Assembly (NCBI GenBank): GCA_016235865.1
Contig: JACRIK010000018.1
Span: 1-64,000 of the forward strand
Length of the DNA stretch: 64,000 nt
Reading direction: 5' to 3'
Source: Planctomycetota bacterium
Lineage (GTDB): Bacteria; Planctomycetota; MHYJ01; JACQXL01
The notes below the pieces were generated by a model, which ran no database searches, was not told the origin of the DNA, and saw only the letters and a list, made by a program, of their open reading frames with translations. How positions within the stretch are numbered: position 1 is the first letter of the stretch; each line of letters starts with the position of its first letter. Below, piece by piece: positions 53,647 through 60,541 of the stretch. The position numbers and the translations under genes were made by a program.

Positions 53647-54122
53647 TATTTGTACTGCTTCAGTATTCCTTCTATCTTCTTGGGTGTTAATTGCCCGTGG
53701 TATTCGCCGTTGATGACGATGACCGGACCGAGCGCGCAGGCGCCCAGGCAATTGACGCCCTGGAGGGAATATTTCAGGTCGGTGGTGGTATCCGGGGCCT
53801 TGATGCCCAGCCGTCTCTCGATTTCCTCTAAGATGCGTTTGCCGCCCCGGACATGGCAGGCCGTGCCCAGGCAGACGCTGATGGTATACTTGCCGCGCGG
53901 CTTGAGGGTAAATGCCCGGTAGAAGGTAGCCACACTATAGACCCGGTTCAGGGGCACGTCCAGGCGCAGGGCAATGTGCTTCAGTGCCTCCTTGGGCAGG
54001 TAATTCAGTTCCTTCTGGGTGTCCTGCAAAATCCCGATAAGGGCCGATTCCTCGTAGAGATGTTTCTCGATGATCTCGTCTACCTTGGCAATTGTCGGTG
54101 ATTCCGTAGTTACAACGGGCAT
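53646..54122 (-). CDS. nuoE: NuoE-type [2Fe-2S] subunit
   Basis: The 158-residue protein has the helical N-terminus and thioredoxin-like fold of NuoE, with four Cys ligands in CLGTACHVRGG and NCLGACALGPV. It docks with NuoF and carries a side [2Fe-2S] centre thought to take part in electron storage or bifurcation. LNYLPKEALKHIALRLDVP and VYSVATFYRAFTLKPRG are family signatures. A two-hairpin element ends at its AAAGGAG ribosome-binding site. Confidence 0.95.
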   Translation of the reverse strand: MPVVTTESPTIAKVDEIIEKHLYEESALIGILQDTQKELNYLPKEALKHIALRLDVPLNRVYSVATFYRAFTLKPRGKYTISVCLGTACHVRGGKRILEEIERRLGIKAPDTTTDLKYSLQGVNCLGACALGPVIVINGEYHGQLTPKKIEGILKQYK

Positions 54123-54138
54123 AATAACTCCTTTTCTT

Positions 54139-54195
54139 AGAGCCAGTTAGAACGCAGTGAGTTACTGGCTCTTAGATCCCGCAGAATTGCGGGAC
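54139..54195 (-). repeat. Two-hairpin element ahead of nuoE
   Basis: On the gene strand: CCCGCA/TGCGGG hairpin (plus 54178-54193), GATCTAAG linkage and a hairpin with 9-bp arms at 54139-54147 and 54164-54172. It leads straight into AAAAGGAG of nuoE. Confidence 0.85.
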
Positions 54196-54204
54196 TACAT
54201 TATC

Positions 54205-54768
54205 TTACTTCTTTGCTTCCTCCAAGCAGTTTTCAATAATATTGGTTCTTAGTTCCTTGTATTTGTCACACTTCCAGCACTGGTAATCCACGTTGCACGG
54301 TTCCAGGAGAATCTTGCCGGTGACCGTGTATTTGCACTTGCGCAGATGGGCCGGCAGGGTCTTGAGTTTCTCTATCTGGCCGGCTACCTGGGGTTGCTCA
54401 ACGTATTTACCGTCCTTTTCTATGAGCATCTGTTCGAACTGGCAACTCTGGCAGTCGTAGTTACGGGTGCACAGGCGGTAGGAGACGGTCTCCTGCCTGA
54501 GCCAGACGCAGTATTTCTGGTCCTTAGATTCCCCCTTATCAAAGGGGGATGAAGGGGGTTGTAATTCTTTGGCTACAGAACAGGTGGCGCAGGTTGCCGG
54601 CTGGGCCTTTTTATGGCGCTTGCCGGTCACGTCCTTAAAGACCGGGCAGGAACCGTTGTCCGTAAAGCACGGGCTGACCAGTTGGGAGGACGAGGCCGGA
54701 ATCATCTTCTTCATCGGATAGGCCTTGCAATAGCGCATCACCACTTCTTCTAAATATGGGCACGGCAT
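54205..54768 (-). CDS. Cys-rich protein leading the electron-transfer operon
   Basis: The 187-residue soluble protein has about nineteen cysteines. The N-terminal third has a CPYLEEVVMRYC start and spaced Cys pairs (CFTDNGSCPVF, CATCSV). The rest holds two C-x12-C-x5-C-x2-C modules, one with SYRLCTRNYDCQSC and a more divergent one with CNVDYQCWKC. A 12-residue insert (about 69-80, PPSSPFDKGE) is encoded by a dispersed palindrome. It is probably a metal or Fe-S protein that interacts with the NuoG-like subunit and the Cys-rich regulator, which carry the same module. It is the first gene after the sigma-54 promoter at 54888. Confidence 0.8.
   Translation of the reverse strand: MPCPYLEEVVMRYCKAYPMKKMIPASSSQLVSPCFTDNGSCPVFKDVTGKRHKKAQPATCATCSVAKELQPPSSPFDKGESKDQKYCVWLRQETVSYRLCTRNYDCQSCQFEQMLIEKDGKYVEQPQVAGQIEKLKTLPAHLRKCKYTVTGKILLEPCNVDYQCWKCDKYKELRTNIIENCLEEAKK
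54530..54563. repeat. Dispersed palindrome in frame in the Cys-rich gene
   Basis: TCCCCCTTATCAAAGGGGGA followed by GAAGGGGGTT matches the sequence at 50163-50195. It is a widespread dispersed-repeat type whose translation PPSSPFDKG is found inside many bacterial proteins. Confidence 0.8.
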
Positions 54769-54784
54769 AAAATTAACCTCTCTT

Positions 54785-54853
54785 AGTCGCTGTTAGACCG
54801 AAGGTCGTTACAGCGACTTAGATCCCGATGATGGCGCTAAGCCATCCATCGGG
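54785..54853 (-). repeat. Two-hairpin element ahead of the Cys-rich gene
   Basis: On the gene strand: a CCCGATG...CATCGGG hairpin extended by TGGC/GCCA, GATCTAAG linkage, then a hairpin with arms at 54785-54793 and 54810-54818 and an inner GACC/GGTC stem. It ends at the AGAGG ribosome-binding site. It lies inside the leader of the sigma-54 transcript. Confidence 0.87.
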
Positions 54854-54887
54854 ACATTGTTTAAGCCACAGTGTCTTCTTAACTATA

Positions 54888-54903
54888 AGCAATTCCCGTG
54901 CCA
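54888..54903 (-). promoter_or_regulatory. Sigma-54 promoter of the electron-transfer operon
   Basis: On the minus strand the sequence reads TGGCACGGGAATTGCT with exact GG-N10-GC spacing. Transcription should start near 54877 and run through the Cys-rich gene, nuoE, nuoF, the NuoG-like gene and possibly the kinase and regulator. Confidence 0.87.
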
Positions 54904-55023
54904 TAATCCCTATTCTCAGTCAAAAATCTGAGGCAAACTGCGATAACCTATTGAAAGATAAGGCAATAAACGAATATGTAATTGTTACTAATTTCACAGA
55001 TGGCTTGTAACTGCTATTCACAA

Positions 55024-55130
55024 AGTGTATAGAAACTCAACACTTCTACTGTATATTTTACGCAATAGGTTGGATTATAAGGAGATAGGGTATAGTTGTA
55101 AAACTCTACATAGTGTAGAGAAATTCAACA
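55024..55130. promoter_or_regulatory. Repeated upstream site of the electron-transfer operon (candidate)
   Basis: AGTGTATAGAAACTCAACA (55024-55042) recurs as AGTGTAGAGAAATTCAACA (55112-55130), 17 of 19 identical, exactly 88 bp apart. They lie about 150 and 240 bp upstream of the sigma-54 start site. The rest of the spacer 54904-55164 holds no gene. Confidence 0.45.
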
Positions 55131-55164
55131 GTTTTGCAGAAATGTGGGGGGATATAGGGCTTCC

Positions 55165-56132
55165 CTATGGGGGGTGGTGGGCACCTCTATGGGGGGAGTA
55201 GGGCTCCCCTATGGGGGATGGTGGGCACCCCTATGCGGGGAGTAGGGCTCCCCTACACGGGGAGTAGGACACCTCTATGGGGGGTGTTGGACTCCCCTAT
55301 GGGAGGTGCTGGACACCTCTATGGGGGGTGTTGGACTCCCCTATGGGAGGTGCTGGACACCTCTATGGGGGGTGTTGGACTCCTCTACACGATGAGTGGG
55401 ATTCCCCTATACGGGGGGTGGGGCTTCTCTATACGGGGAGTAGGGCTCCCCTGTACGGGGAGTTGGGCTCCTCTATACGGGGAGTAGGACTCCTCTATGG
55501 GGGGTGTTGGACTCCTCTATGCGGGGAGTAGGACTCCCCTATGGGGGGTGCTGGACTCCTCTATGAGGGGAGCCGTAGAGTTAGTATAGGGGTATGGGTG
55601 TAGGGTATATACCTATAGGGTGTAGGGTACCCCCCTATAGGGGCTATAGTAATATGGTAGTAGGACTAGGGTATACCTCTATAGGGACTAGGGTATGCCT
55701 ATAGTGGGACTAGGGTATGCCTATAGTGGGAGTAGGGTATGCCTATAGTGGGAGTAGGGTATACCTCTAGTGGGAGTAGGGTATGCCTATAGTAGGTCTA
55801 GGGTATGCCTATAGTGGGAGTAGGGTATGCCTCTAGTAGGTATGGGGTATGCCTCTAGTAGGTATAGGGTATTACTCTAGTAGGTATGGGGTATGCCTAT
55901 AGTGGGTATAGAGTATGCCCCTATAGGGACTATAGTATGCCTATAGTAGGTATAGGGTATGCCTCTAGTAGGTATAGGGTATTACTCTAGTAGGTATGGG
56001 GTATTCCTCTAGTAGGTATAGGGTATTACTCTAGTAGGTATGGGGTATGCCTCTAGTAGGTATAGGGTATTATCCTAGAGGGTATAGGGTATGCCCCCAT
56101 AGGGTGTAGGGTATATATCTATAGGGTATAGG
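55165..56132. repeat. Array 2: forty-four 22-bp tandem units
   Basis: 968 bases divide into 44 units of exactly 22 bp with no insertion or deletion. The first 18 units (55165-55560) follow CTATGGGGGG, TGTTGGACTC, C. Two transitional units span 55561-55604. The last 24 units (55605-56132) follow GTATGCCTATAGT, then GGGAGTAGG. Both families share a CCTATRGGG core in the same phase. The plus strand is strongly G-rich with many GGG-GGGGGG runs. No gene is present; a 106-codon open frame is a by-product of the repeat. Confidence 0.95.
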
Positions 56133-56184
56133 GGGGGTATCTAATTAAGTATGGGGTTTCCTGATTCCTGTGATTTCCTGTAGA

Positions 56185-57861
56185 CTATTTGCCCTCCTTG
56201 ACTTTCTGGATTTCCTCCTCCGACACGCCGAGGGCTTTTAGGGCTTGTTCGGAGTAATCACGAAAGGTTTTATATTCATGCTTAAGGTACTTCTTTATCT
56301 CAGGAATAGATTCCTTGTCACCTAAAATTCCAAGCGCCCTGATAGCTTCTGCTAACACAGCAACATCTTTATCATTAAGCAGTTCTTTTATCTTCGGGAT
56401 GGATTCTTTGTCGCCTAAATTGGCTAGGGCTTTAATGGCCAGACTACGGATTCCCATGGCTTTATCATTAAGTAATTTCCGTAACGTGGGTATGGATTCT
56501 TTATCGTTTAATTTGCCGAGCATTAAATATGTTTTATACCGTTTATCAGTATAATCCGGATTAAGTTCAACTGCCTTGTCATAGGCCGTAAGGGCTTCTT
56601 CATAGTTGCCTAAGAAAAACAGGATATCACCTTTTGTACCCCACGCTGTCCCATCTTTGGGGTCAAGTTCGATGGCTTTATCCACTACCTTGAGCGCTTC
56701 TTTATATCTACCGGATTCGTGCAAGATAGCAGCCTTAGTAAGCCAGGCAATTTTAAATTTAGGGTCAAGTTCAATGGCTTTATCGCAGGCTTTAAGGGCT
56801 TCTTCATATTTGCCCAAAGAAACTAAGACAGCGCCTTTTATACTCCACACCGTTTCATCTTTGTGGTCAAGTTCAATGGCTTTATTCAATGCCTTGAGCG
56901 CCTCTTCATAACGGCCTAAGGAAAACAGCATACGGCCTTTGTTGCTCCACGCTGTCGCATATTTAGGGTCAAGTTCGACGGCTTTATCCAATGCCTTGAG
57001 CGCCTCTTCATGTCTGCCCAAATTACCCAAGGTCGCGCCTTTATTACTCCATGTGTCAGATTCATTCGGATTTAGTTCGATTGCCTTATCATAGGCCTTA
57101 AGGGCTTCTTTATGTATATCCAAGCAAGCTAAGGCATCTCCTTTATTACTCCACGTTGTCGCATTTTTGGGGTCAAGTTCTATGGATTTATCGCTGGCTT
57201 TAAGGGCTTCTTCGTATCTACCCAAATTATTCAAGGCATATCCTTTGTTACTCCACGCTGCCGCATCTTTAGGGTCAAGTTCAATGGCTTTATCACAGGC
57301 CTTATTCGCCTCTTCATATTTACCCAATTTACCTAAGGTCGCGCCTTTATTACTCCACGTTGTTGCATCTTTGGTGTCGAGTTCTATGGCTTTATCAAAT
57401 ACCTTAAGAGCTTCTTCATATCTATTTAAGAAAAGCAAAGCAGCGCCTTTTACATCCCACGCATCAGCATTTTTGGAGTCAAGTTCTAGAGATTTATCGC
57501 TGGCTTTAAGGGCTTCTTCATATCTGGTCAAGTTGCCTAATGCAGCGCCTTTATTGCGCCAGGCCTTGGCGTTATTCGGGTCAAGCGCGATAGATTTCTC
57601 GGTTGATGCCAATGATTCTTCAAAACGTCTTAGCTTGCCCAGGGCGTGTCCTTTATAATACCAGGCCAGGGTTGATTGAGGGGCAATCTCTATGGCTTTT
57701 TCAGAGGCGGTCAGTGCCTCGACAAATTTACCTGCATCACATAATCTGGACGCCTCATCGCACCATATTTTAATGTCCTTGTTAGCCGAATCTATTGGCG
57801 TGGCGCTGCACCCGATTACGATAGTAATGATGATGCAGAGGAGAATGATTACCTTTTTCAT
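56185..57861 (-). CDS. TPR and HEAT-repeat lipoprotein
   Basis: The start at 57861 gives a lipoprotein signal (MKKVIILL ... VIGC), so I prefer it to an ATG 87 bases upstream. The 558-residue product has about twelve tetratricopeptide repeats of 34 residues with the repeated core RYEEALKA-DKAIELDPK (about 35-430). It ends with three PBS-lyase-type HEAT repeats (DKESIPTLRKLL, DKESIPKIKELL, DKESIPEIKKYL). TPR and HEAT repeats are protein-binding scaffolds, so a membrane-tethered assembly role is likely. The repeats are very similar to each other, indicating recent expansion. It begins 13 bases after the GNAT-like gene. Confidence 0.9.
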   Translation of the reverse strand: MKKVIILLCIIITIVIGCSATPIDSANKDIKIWCDEASRLCDAGKFVEALTASEKAIEIAPQSTLAWYYKGHALGKLRRFEESLASTEKSIALDPNNAKAWRNKGAALGNLTRYEEALKASDKSLELDSKNADAWDVKGAALLFLNRYEEALKVFDKAIELDTKDATTWSNKGATLGKLGKYEEANKACDKAIELDPKDAAAWSNKGYALNNLGRYEEALKASDKSIELDPKNATTWSNKGDALACLDIHKEALKAYDKAIELNPNESDTWSNKGATLGNLGRHEEALKALDKAVELDPKYATAWSNKGRMLFSLGRYEEALKALNKAIELDHKDETVWSIKGAVLVSLGKYEEALKACDKAIELDPKFKIAWLTKAAILHESGRYKEALKVVDKAIELDPKDGTAWGTKGDILFFLGNYEEALTAYDKAVELNPDYTDKRYKTYLMLGKLNDKESIPTLRKLLNDKAMGIRSLAIKALANLGDKESIPKIKELLNDKDVAVLAEAIRALGILGDKESIPEIKKYLKHEYKTFRDYSEQALKALGVSEEEIQKVKEGK

Positions 57862-57874
57862 ATCTACATCATTT

Positions 57875-58321
57875 TTATAATGATTTAACCACCAGATATT
57901 GGTTTGTCTTGCACCTTTCGCCGGGATTGTCAATAGGCACGGTGGCAAAGCCGAGTTTTTGCATTACCTGCAAGGCGCCTTTTTGATTGTAACCTATCTG
58001 TCCCCGGACGTGCTTACAACCTTTTGCCTTCAGATACCGGAGCGTGTTCTTAATCAGCGTCGGGCCTGATTTGGTGTCATGGCCGACACGGAATGCCAAA
58101 CCCTCTATGAAAGCAATCCGGTTGTTCTTTAGCGGTCCAATGGCCATGGGACCGATATCCATAGCCATAGCCGCATTGATGCGCGCGCCTGAATCTACCG
58201 CACAGATAAAATGGTAATCGCCTTTATCCGTCTTGTCGGCCCGCCACTTCATCACGTCGGGAAATAGCTTCTGGACTTGCGGCCAGATTTTGTGGTTCTC
58301 GCTGATATTTATGACCTTCAT
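57875..58321 (-). CDS. Probable GNAT-family N-acetyltransferase
   Basis: The 148-residue protein has the size and order of a GNAT domain: an N-terminal helix, a strand carrying FICAVDSGARINAAMAMDIG, and a VGHDTKSGPTLIKNTLRYL segment where the acetyl-CoA loop should be. QKGALQVMQKLGFATVPID matches the conserved Gly-A-L-x-x-x-x-K-L-G-F. The pyrophosphate loop is not a perfect Q/RxxGxG/A, so the call is by overall form. An AGGAGG site precedes the ATG. The substrate is unknown. Confidence 0.7.
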   Translation of the reverse strand: MKVINISENHKIWPQVQKLFPDVMKWRADKTDKGDYHFICAVDSGARINAAMAMDIGPMAIGPLKNNRIAFIEGLAFRVGHDTKSGPTLIKNTLRYLKAKGCKHVRGQIGYNQKGALQVMQKLGFATVPIDNPGERCKTNQYLVVKSL

Positions 58322-58446
58322 TTTTCTGCCCTCCTTTTTACTAGAATCCAGTAAAGATTATGCCTGATTATACTCAAGCAAATAGATTTGTCAATACTTT
58401 TTTCGCTAATTATGGTTTTCTGCCAATTGATTAAACGGATTTAACA

Positions 58447-58489
58447 CACCCCTAAATCCCCTCTTGATAGAGGGGAGTAAAAGGGATAT
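58447..58489. repeat. Dispersed CACCCCTAAATCCCC palindrome
   Basis: CACCCCTAAATCCCCTC and its partial complement GAGGGGAGTAAAAGGG enclose a TTGATA loop just after the stop codon of the NtrC gene. It belongs to the same broad repeat type as those at 50163 and 54530. It could act as a transcript end, although no T-run follows on the gene strand. Confidence 0.6.
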
Positions 58490-59845
58490 TTACTTCTGCT
58501 CCAGATTATATTTCTTTATCTTGCTGTAGAGCGTGGCCCGGTCGATGTTCAGGATGCCGGCCACCTTCTGGATGTTCCACTGGTGCTTCTTCAGGACCCG
58601 GAGGATGTATTCCTTTTCCACCTCGTCCAGCGGTTTGTCCTCAGCCACATAGGCGCAGGGGAACGCGCCCTGGGCCCGGAACGCGGGCGGCAGGCTTTCC
58701 ATCGTGACGACATTGGTCTTTTCTATGGTCACCGCATGCTCTATGGCGTGCTCCAGTTCCCGGACATTGCCGGGCCAGTTGTGCTCCAGCAGGACCTTGA
58801 GCGCGTCCTCGGAGAGCCGCTGAATCTTCTTGCTGTTTTCTATATTATACTTGTGCAGGAAGTGCTCGCACAGGAGCGGGATATCCTCCCGGCGCTCCTG
58901 CAAGGGCGGTATATTAATAGTAATCACATTGAGCCGGTAGAACAGGTCCTGCCTGAATTTGCCTTCCTGCATCAGTTTGTTCAGGTCTTTGTTGGTGGCG
59001 GCAATGATTCGGACGTCCACCTTAATCGTTTCCTGTCCGCCTACCCGGGTGAATTCGCGCTCCTGCAGGACGCGCAGCAGGTCGGCCTGGGTCTTGGGGT
59101 CAATGTCGCCGATTTCGTCCAGGAAGATGGTGCCGTTGTCAGCCAGTTCAAACTTGCCCTTTTTCTGGGCGATGGCGCCGGTGAACGCGCCCTTTTCGTG
59201 GCCGAAGAGTTCGCTTTCCAGCAGGGATTCGGTCAGTGCCGCGCAGGAGACGGCCACGAACGGCTTTTCATTGCGCGGGCTGAGCTGGTGGATGGCCCGG
59301 GCCACCAGTTCCTTGCCGGTGCCGCTGGCGCCCCGGAGCAGGACGGTGGATTTGGTCGGCCCGACCGTCTTGACCAGTTCAAAGACCTCCTGGATTTTCG
59401 GGCTCTTGCCGATGATGTCCTGGAAGGTGTAGCGCTTGGTCAGTTCCCGGCGCAGGAACAGGTTTTCGTCCAGGAGTTTCTGGTGCTCGATAATCTTCTG
59501 GATGACCAGGTTAATCTCGTCCGGGTCAAAGGGCTTGGTGATGTAGTCGTATGCGCCGGCCTTCATGGCCTGGATGGCTGTGTCCACCGTGGCATAGGCG
59601 GTGATGATGATGACCACGGCCGCGGGCTGGACCTGGCGGGCCTCTTTGAGGATTTCCAGGCCGTTGGTGTCCGGCAGTTTCAGGTCCACCAGCATGATGT
59701 TCCATTGGGCCGAGCGGATTTTCTCCACGCCCCTGGCGCCGTTCTCGGCCGTCTCCACGTAGAACCCGAATTTCTGGAGCCAGTCCGAGAGCGACTCGCG
59801 CACGATTTCTTCGTCGTCAATGACTAAAATACGGAAGTTATCCAT
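58490..59845 (-). CDS. NtrC-family sigma-54 response regulator (second copy)
   Basis: The 451-residue protein has a receiver (Asp54 in LVDLKLP), an AAA+ domain (Walker A-like GASGTGKE with Ser-Gly in place of Glu-Thr, contact loop GAFTGA, Walker B TIFLDEIGD) and a Fis-type HTH (NIQKVAGILNIDRATLYSKI). It is a paralog of the regulator at 46814, though the HTH recognition helices differ, so they should read different sites. The cognate kinase is probably the one at 60517, separated from it by the archaemetzincin gene. Confidence 0.95.
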   Translation of the reverse strand: MDNFRILVIDDEEIVRESLSDWLQKFGFYVETAENGARGVEKIRSAQWNIMLVDLKLPDTNGLEILKEARQVQPAAVVIIITAYATVDTAIQAMKAGAYDYITKPFDPDEINLVIQKIIEHQKLLDENLFLRRELTKRYTFQDIIGKSPKIQEVFELVKTVGPTKSTVLLRGASGTGKELVARAIHQLSPRNEKPFVAVSCAALTESLLESELFGHEKGAFTGAIAQKKGKFELADNGTIFLDEIGDIDPKTQADLLRVLQEREFTRVGGQETIKVDVRIIAATNKDLNKLMQEGKFRQDLFYRLNVITINIPPLQERREDIPLLCEHFLHKYNIENSKKIQRLSEDALKVLLEHNWPGNVRELEHAIEHAVTIEKTNVVTMESLPPAFRAQGAFPCAYVAEDKPLDEVEKEYILRVLKKHQWNIQKVAGILNIDRATLYSKIKKYNLEQK

Positions 59846-59888
59846 AAATCAACTCCTTTTAACCACAGATTACACAGATATACACAGA

Positions 59889-60437
59889 TTATTGGGATTT
59901 TACAATAAAATCATGACAACTAGGACAGAAGGAGCAGTCCTTGCTGTCCACTTCTATTATATTATTGGCAAAGCGCATGACGCAGGCCGGTTCAGGACAG
60001 TGTTTCAGTCCGAAGGTATGGCCCAGTTCGTGGACCGCCTCTTTCAGAGCCCTGAGTTTATAGAGTTCTTCGTCCGGGGATTCGTCATTGGCATCGGGTT
60101 TCAGGCGGGCCAGAGAGATTAATCCGGCCCGGCCGTCCAGTTGCGCCTCGCCGAAGATATAGGTGAATATCGGGATAAACAGGTCAACCTCGGTAACGCC
60201 CATGATTTTGTTCTCATCTGCCGGAGCAGATTCCAGGATGGCCTTGAGTATCTCTGAGGAAAGGCACTGTTGGCGCTGGTCATCGTAACTCTGGGGCGGA
60301 ACCGGGATGGATGGCAGGGGCTTTACCATCTTGTTGAATATTAAGGGCAGTTCGTCGGTCAGGTATTTAATCATCTTTTCGTCCACTTCTCCAACAGGTC
60401 TGATATAAATATTTTCCACATTAATAATACTTACCAC
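59889..60437 (-). CDS. amzA: Archaemetzincin-family metalloprotease
   Basis: The 182-residue protein has the zinc-binding signature HELGHTFGLKHC, the following CVMRFAN (the Met-turn equivalent) and a C-terminal four-Cys centre completed by CSFCPSC. These are the defining marks of archaemetzincins (archaelysins), small zinc proteases of unknown substrate found in archaea and scattered bacteria. The GTG start at 60437 lies in a dispersed CTTAGTGCC-type repeat, so a start a few codons later is possible. No signal peptide is seen. Its place between a kinase and its regulator is unusual. Confidence 0.9.
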   Translation of the reverse strand: MVSIINVENIYIRPVGEVDEKMIKYLTDELPLIFNKMVKPLPSIPVPPQSYDDQRQQCLSSEILKAILESAPADENKIMGVTEVDLFIPIFTYIFGEAQLDGRAGLISLARLKPDANDESPDEELYKLRALKEAVHELGHTFGLKHCPEPACVMRFANNIIEVDSKDCSFCPSCHDFIVKSQ

Positions 60438-60541
60438 TAAGGCACTAAGACACCAAGAAGAAGAGATGATAGATGGAAGAATAAAGATGAAAGAGGATAA
60501 CTAAAACTATCATCTCTTACCTCTCATCTTTCATCTTTCCT
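60424..60541. repeat. Dispersed repeats between kinase and archaemetzincin
   Basis: CCACTAAGGCACTAAGACACC is followed by AGAAGAGATGATAG with its inverted copy in CTATCATCTCTT, and by repeated ATCTTTCATC words. The tail overlaps the 3' end of the kinase gene. Confidence 0.6.

Noticed and set aside
55167-55531. Open frames of 84-106 codons with a Gly/Leu/Pro-rich repeating protein
   Set aside because: They lie wholly in array 2. A 22-bp unit read in any frame without stops gives such a repeat protein, and there is no ribosome-binding site or promoter.
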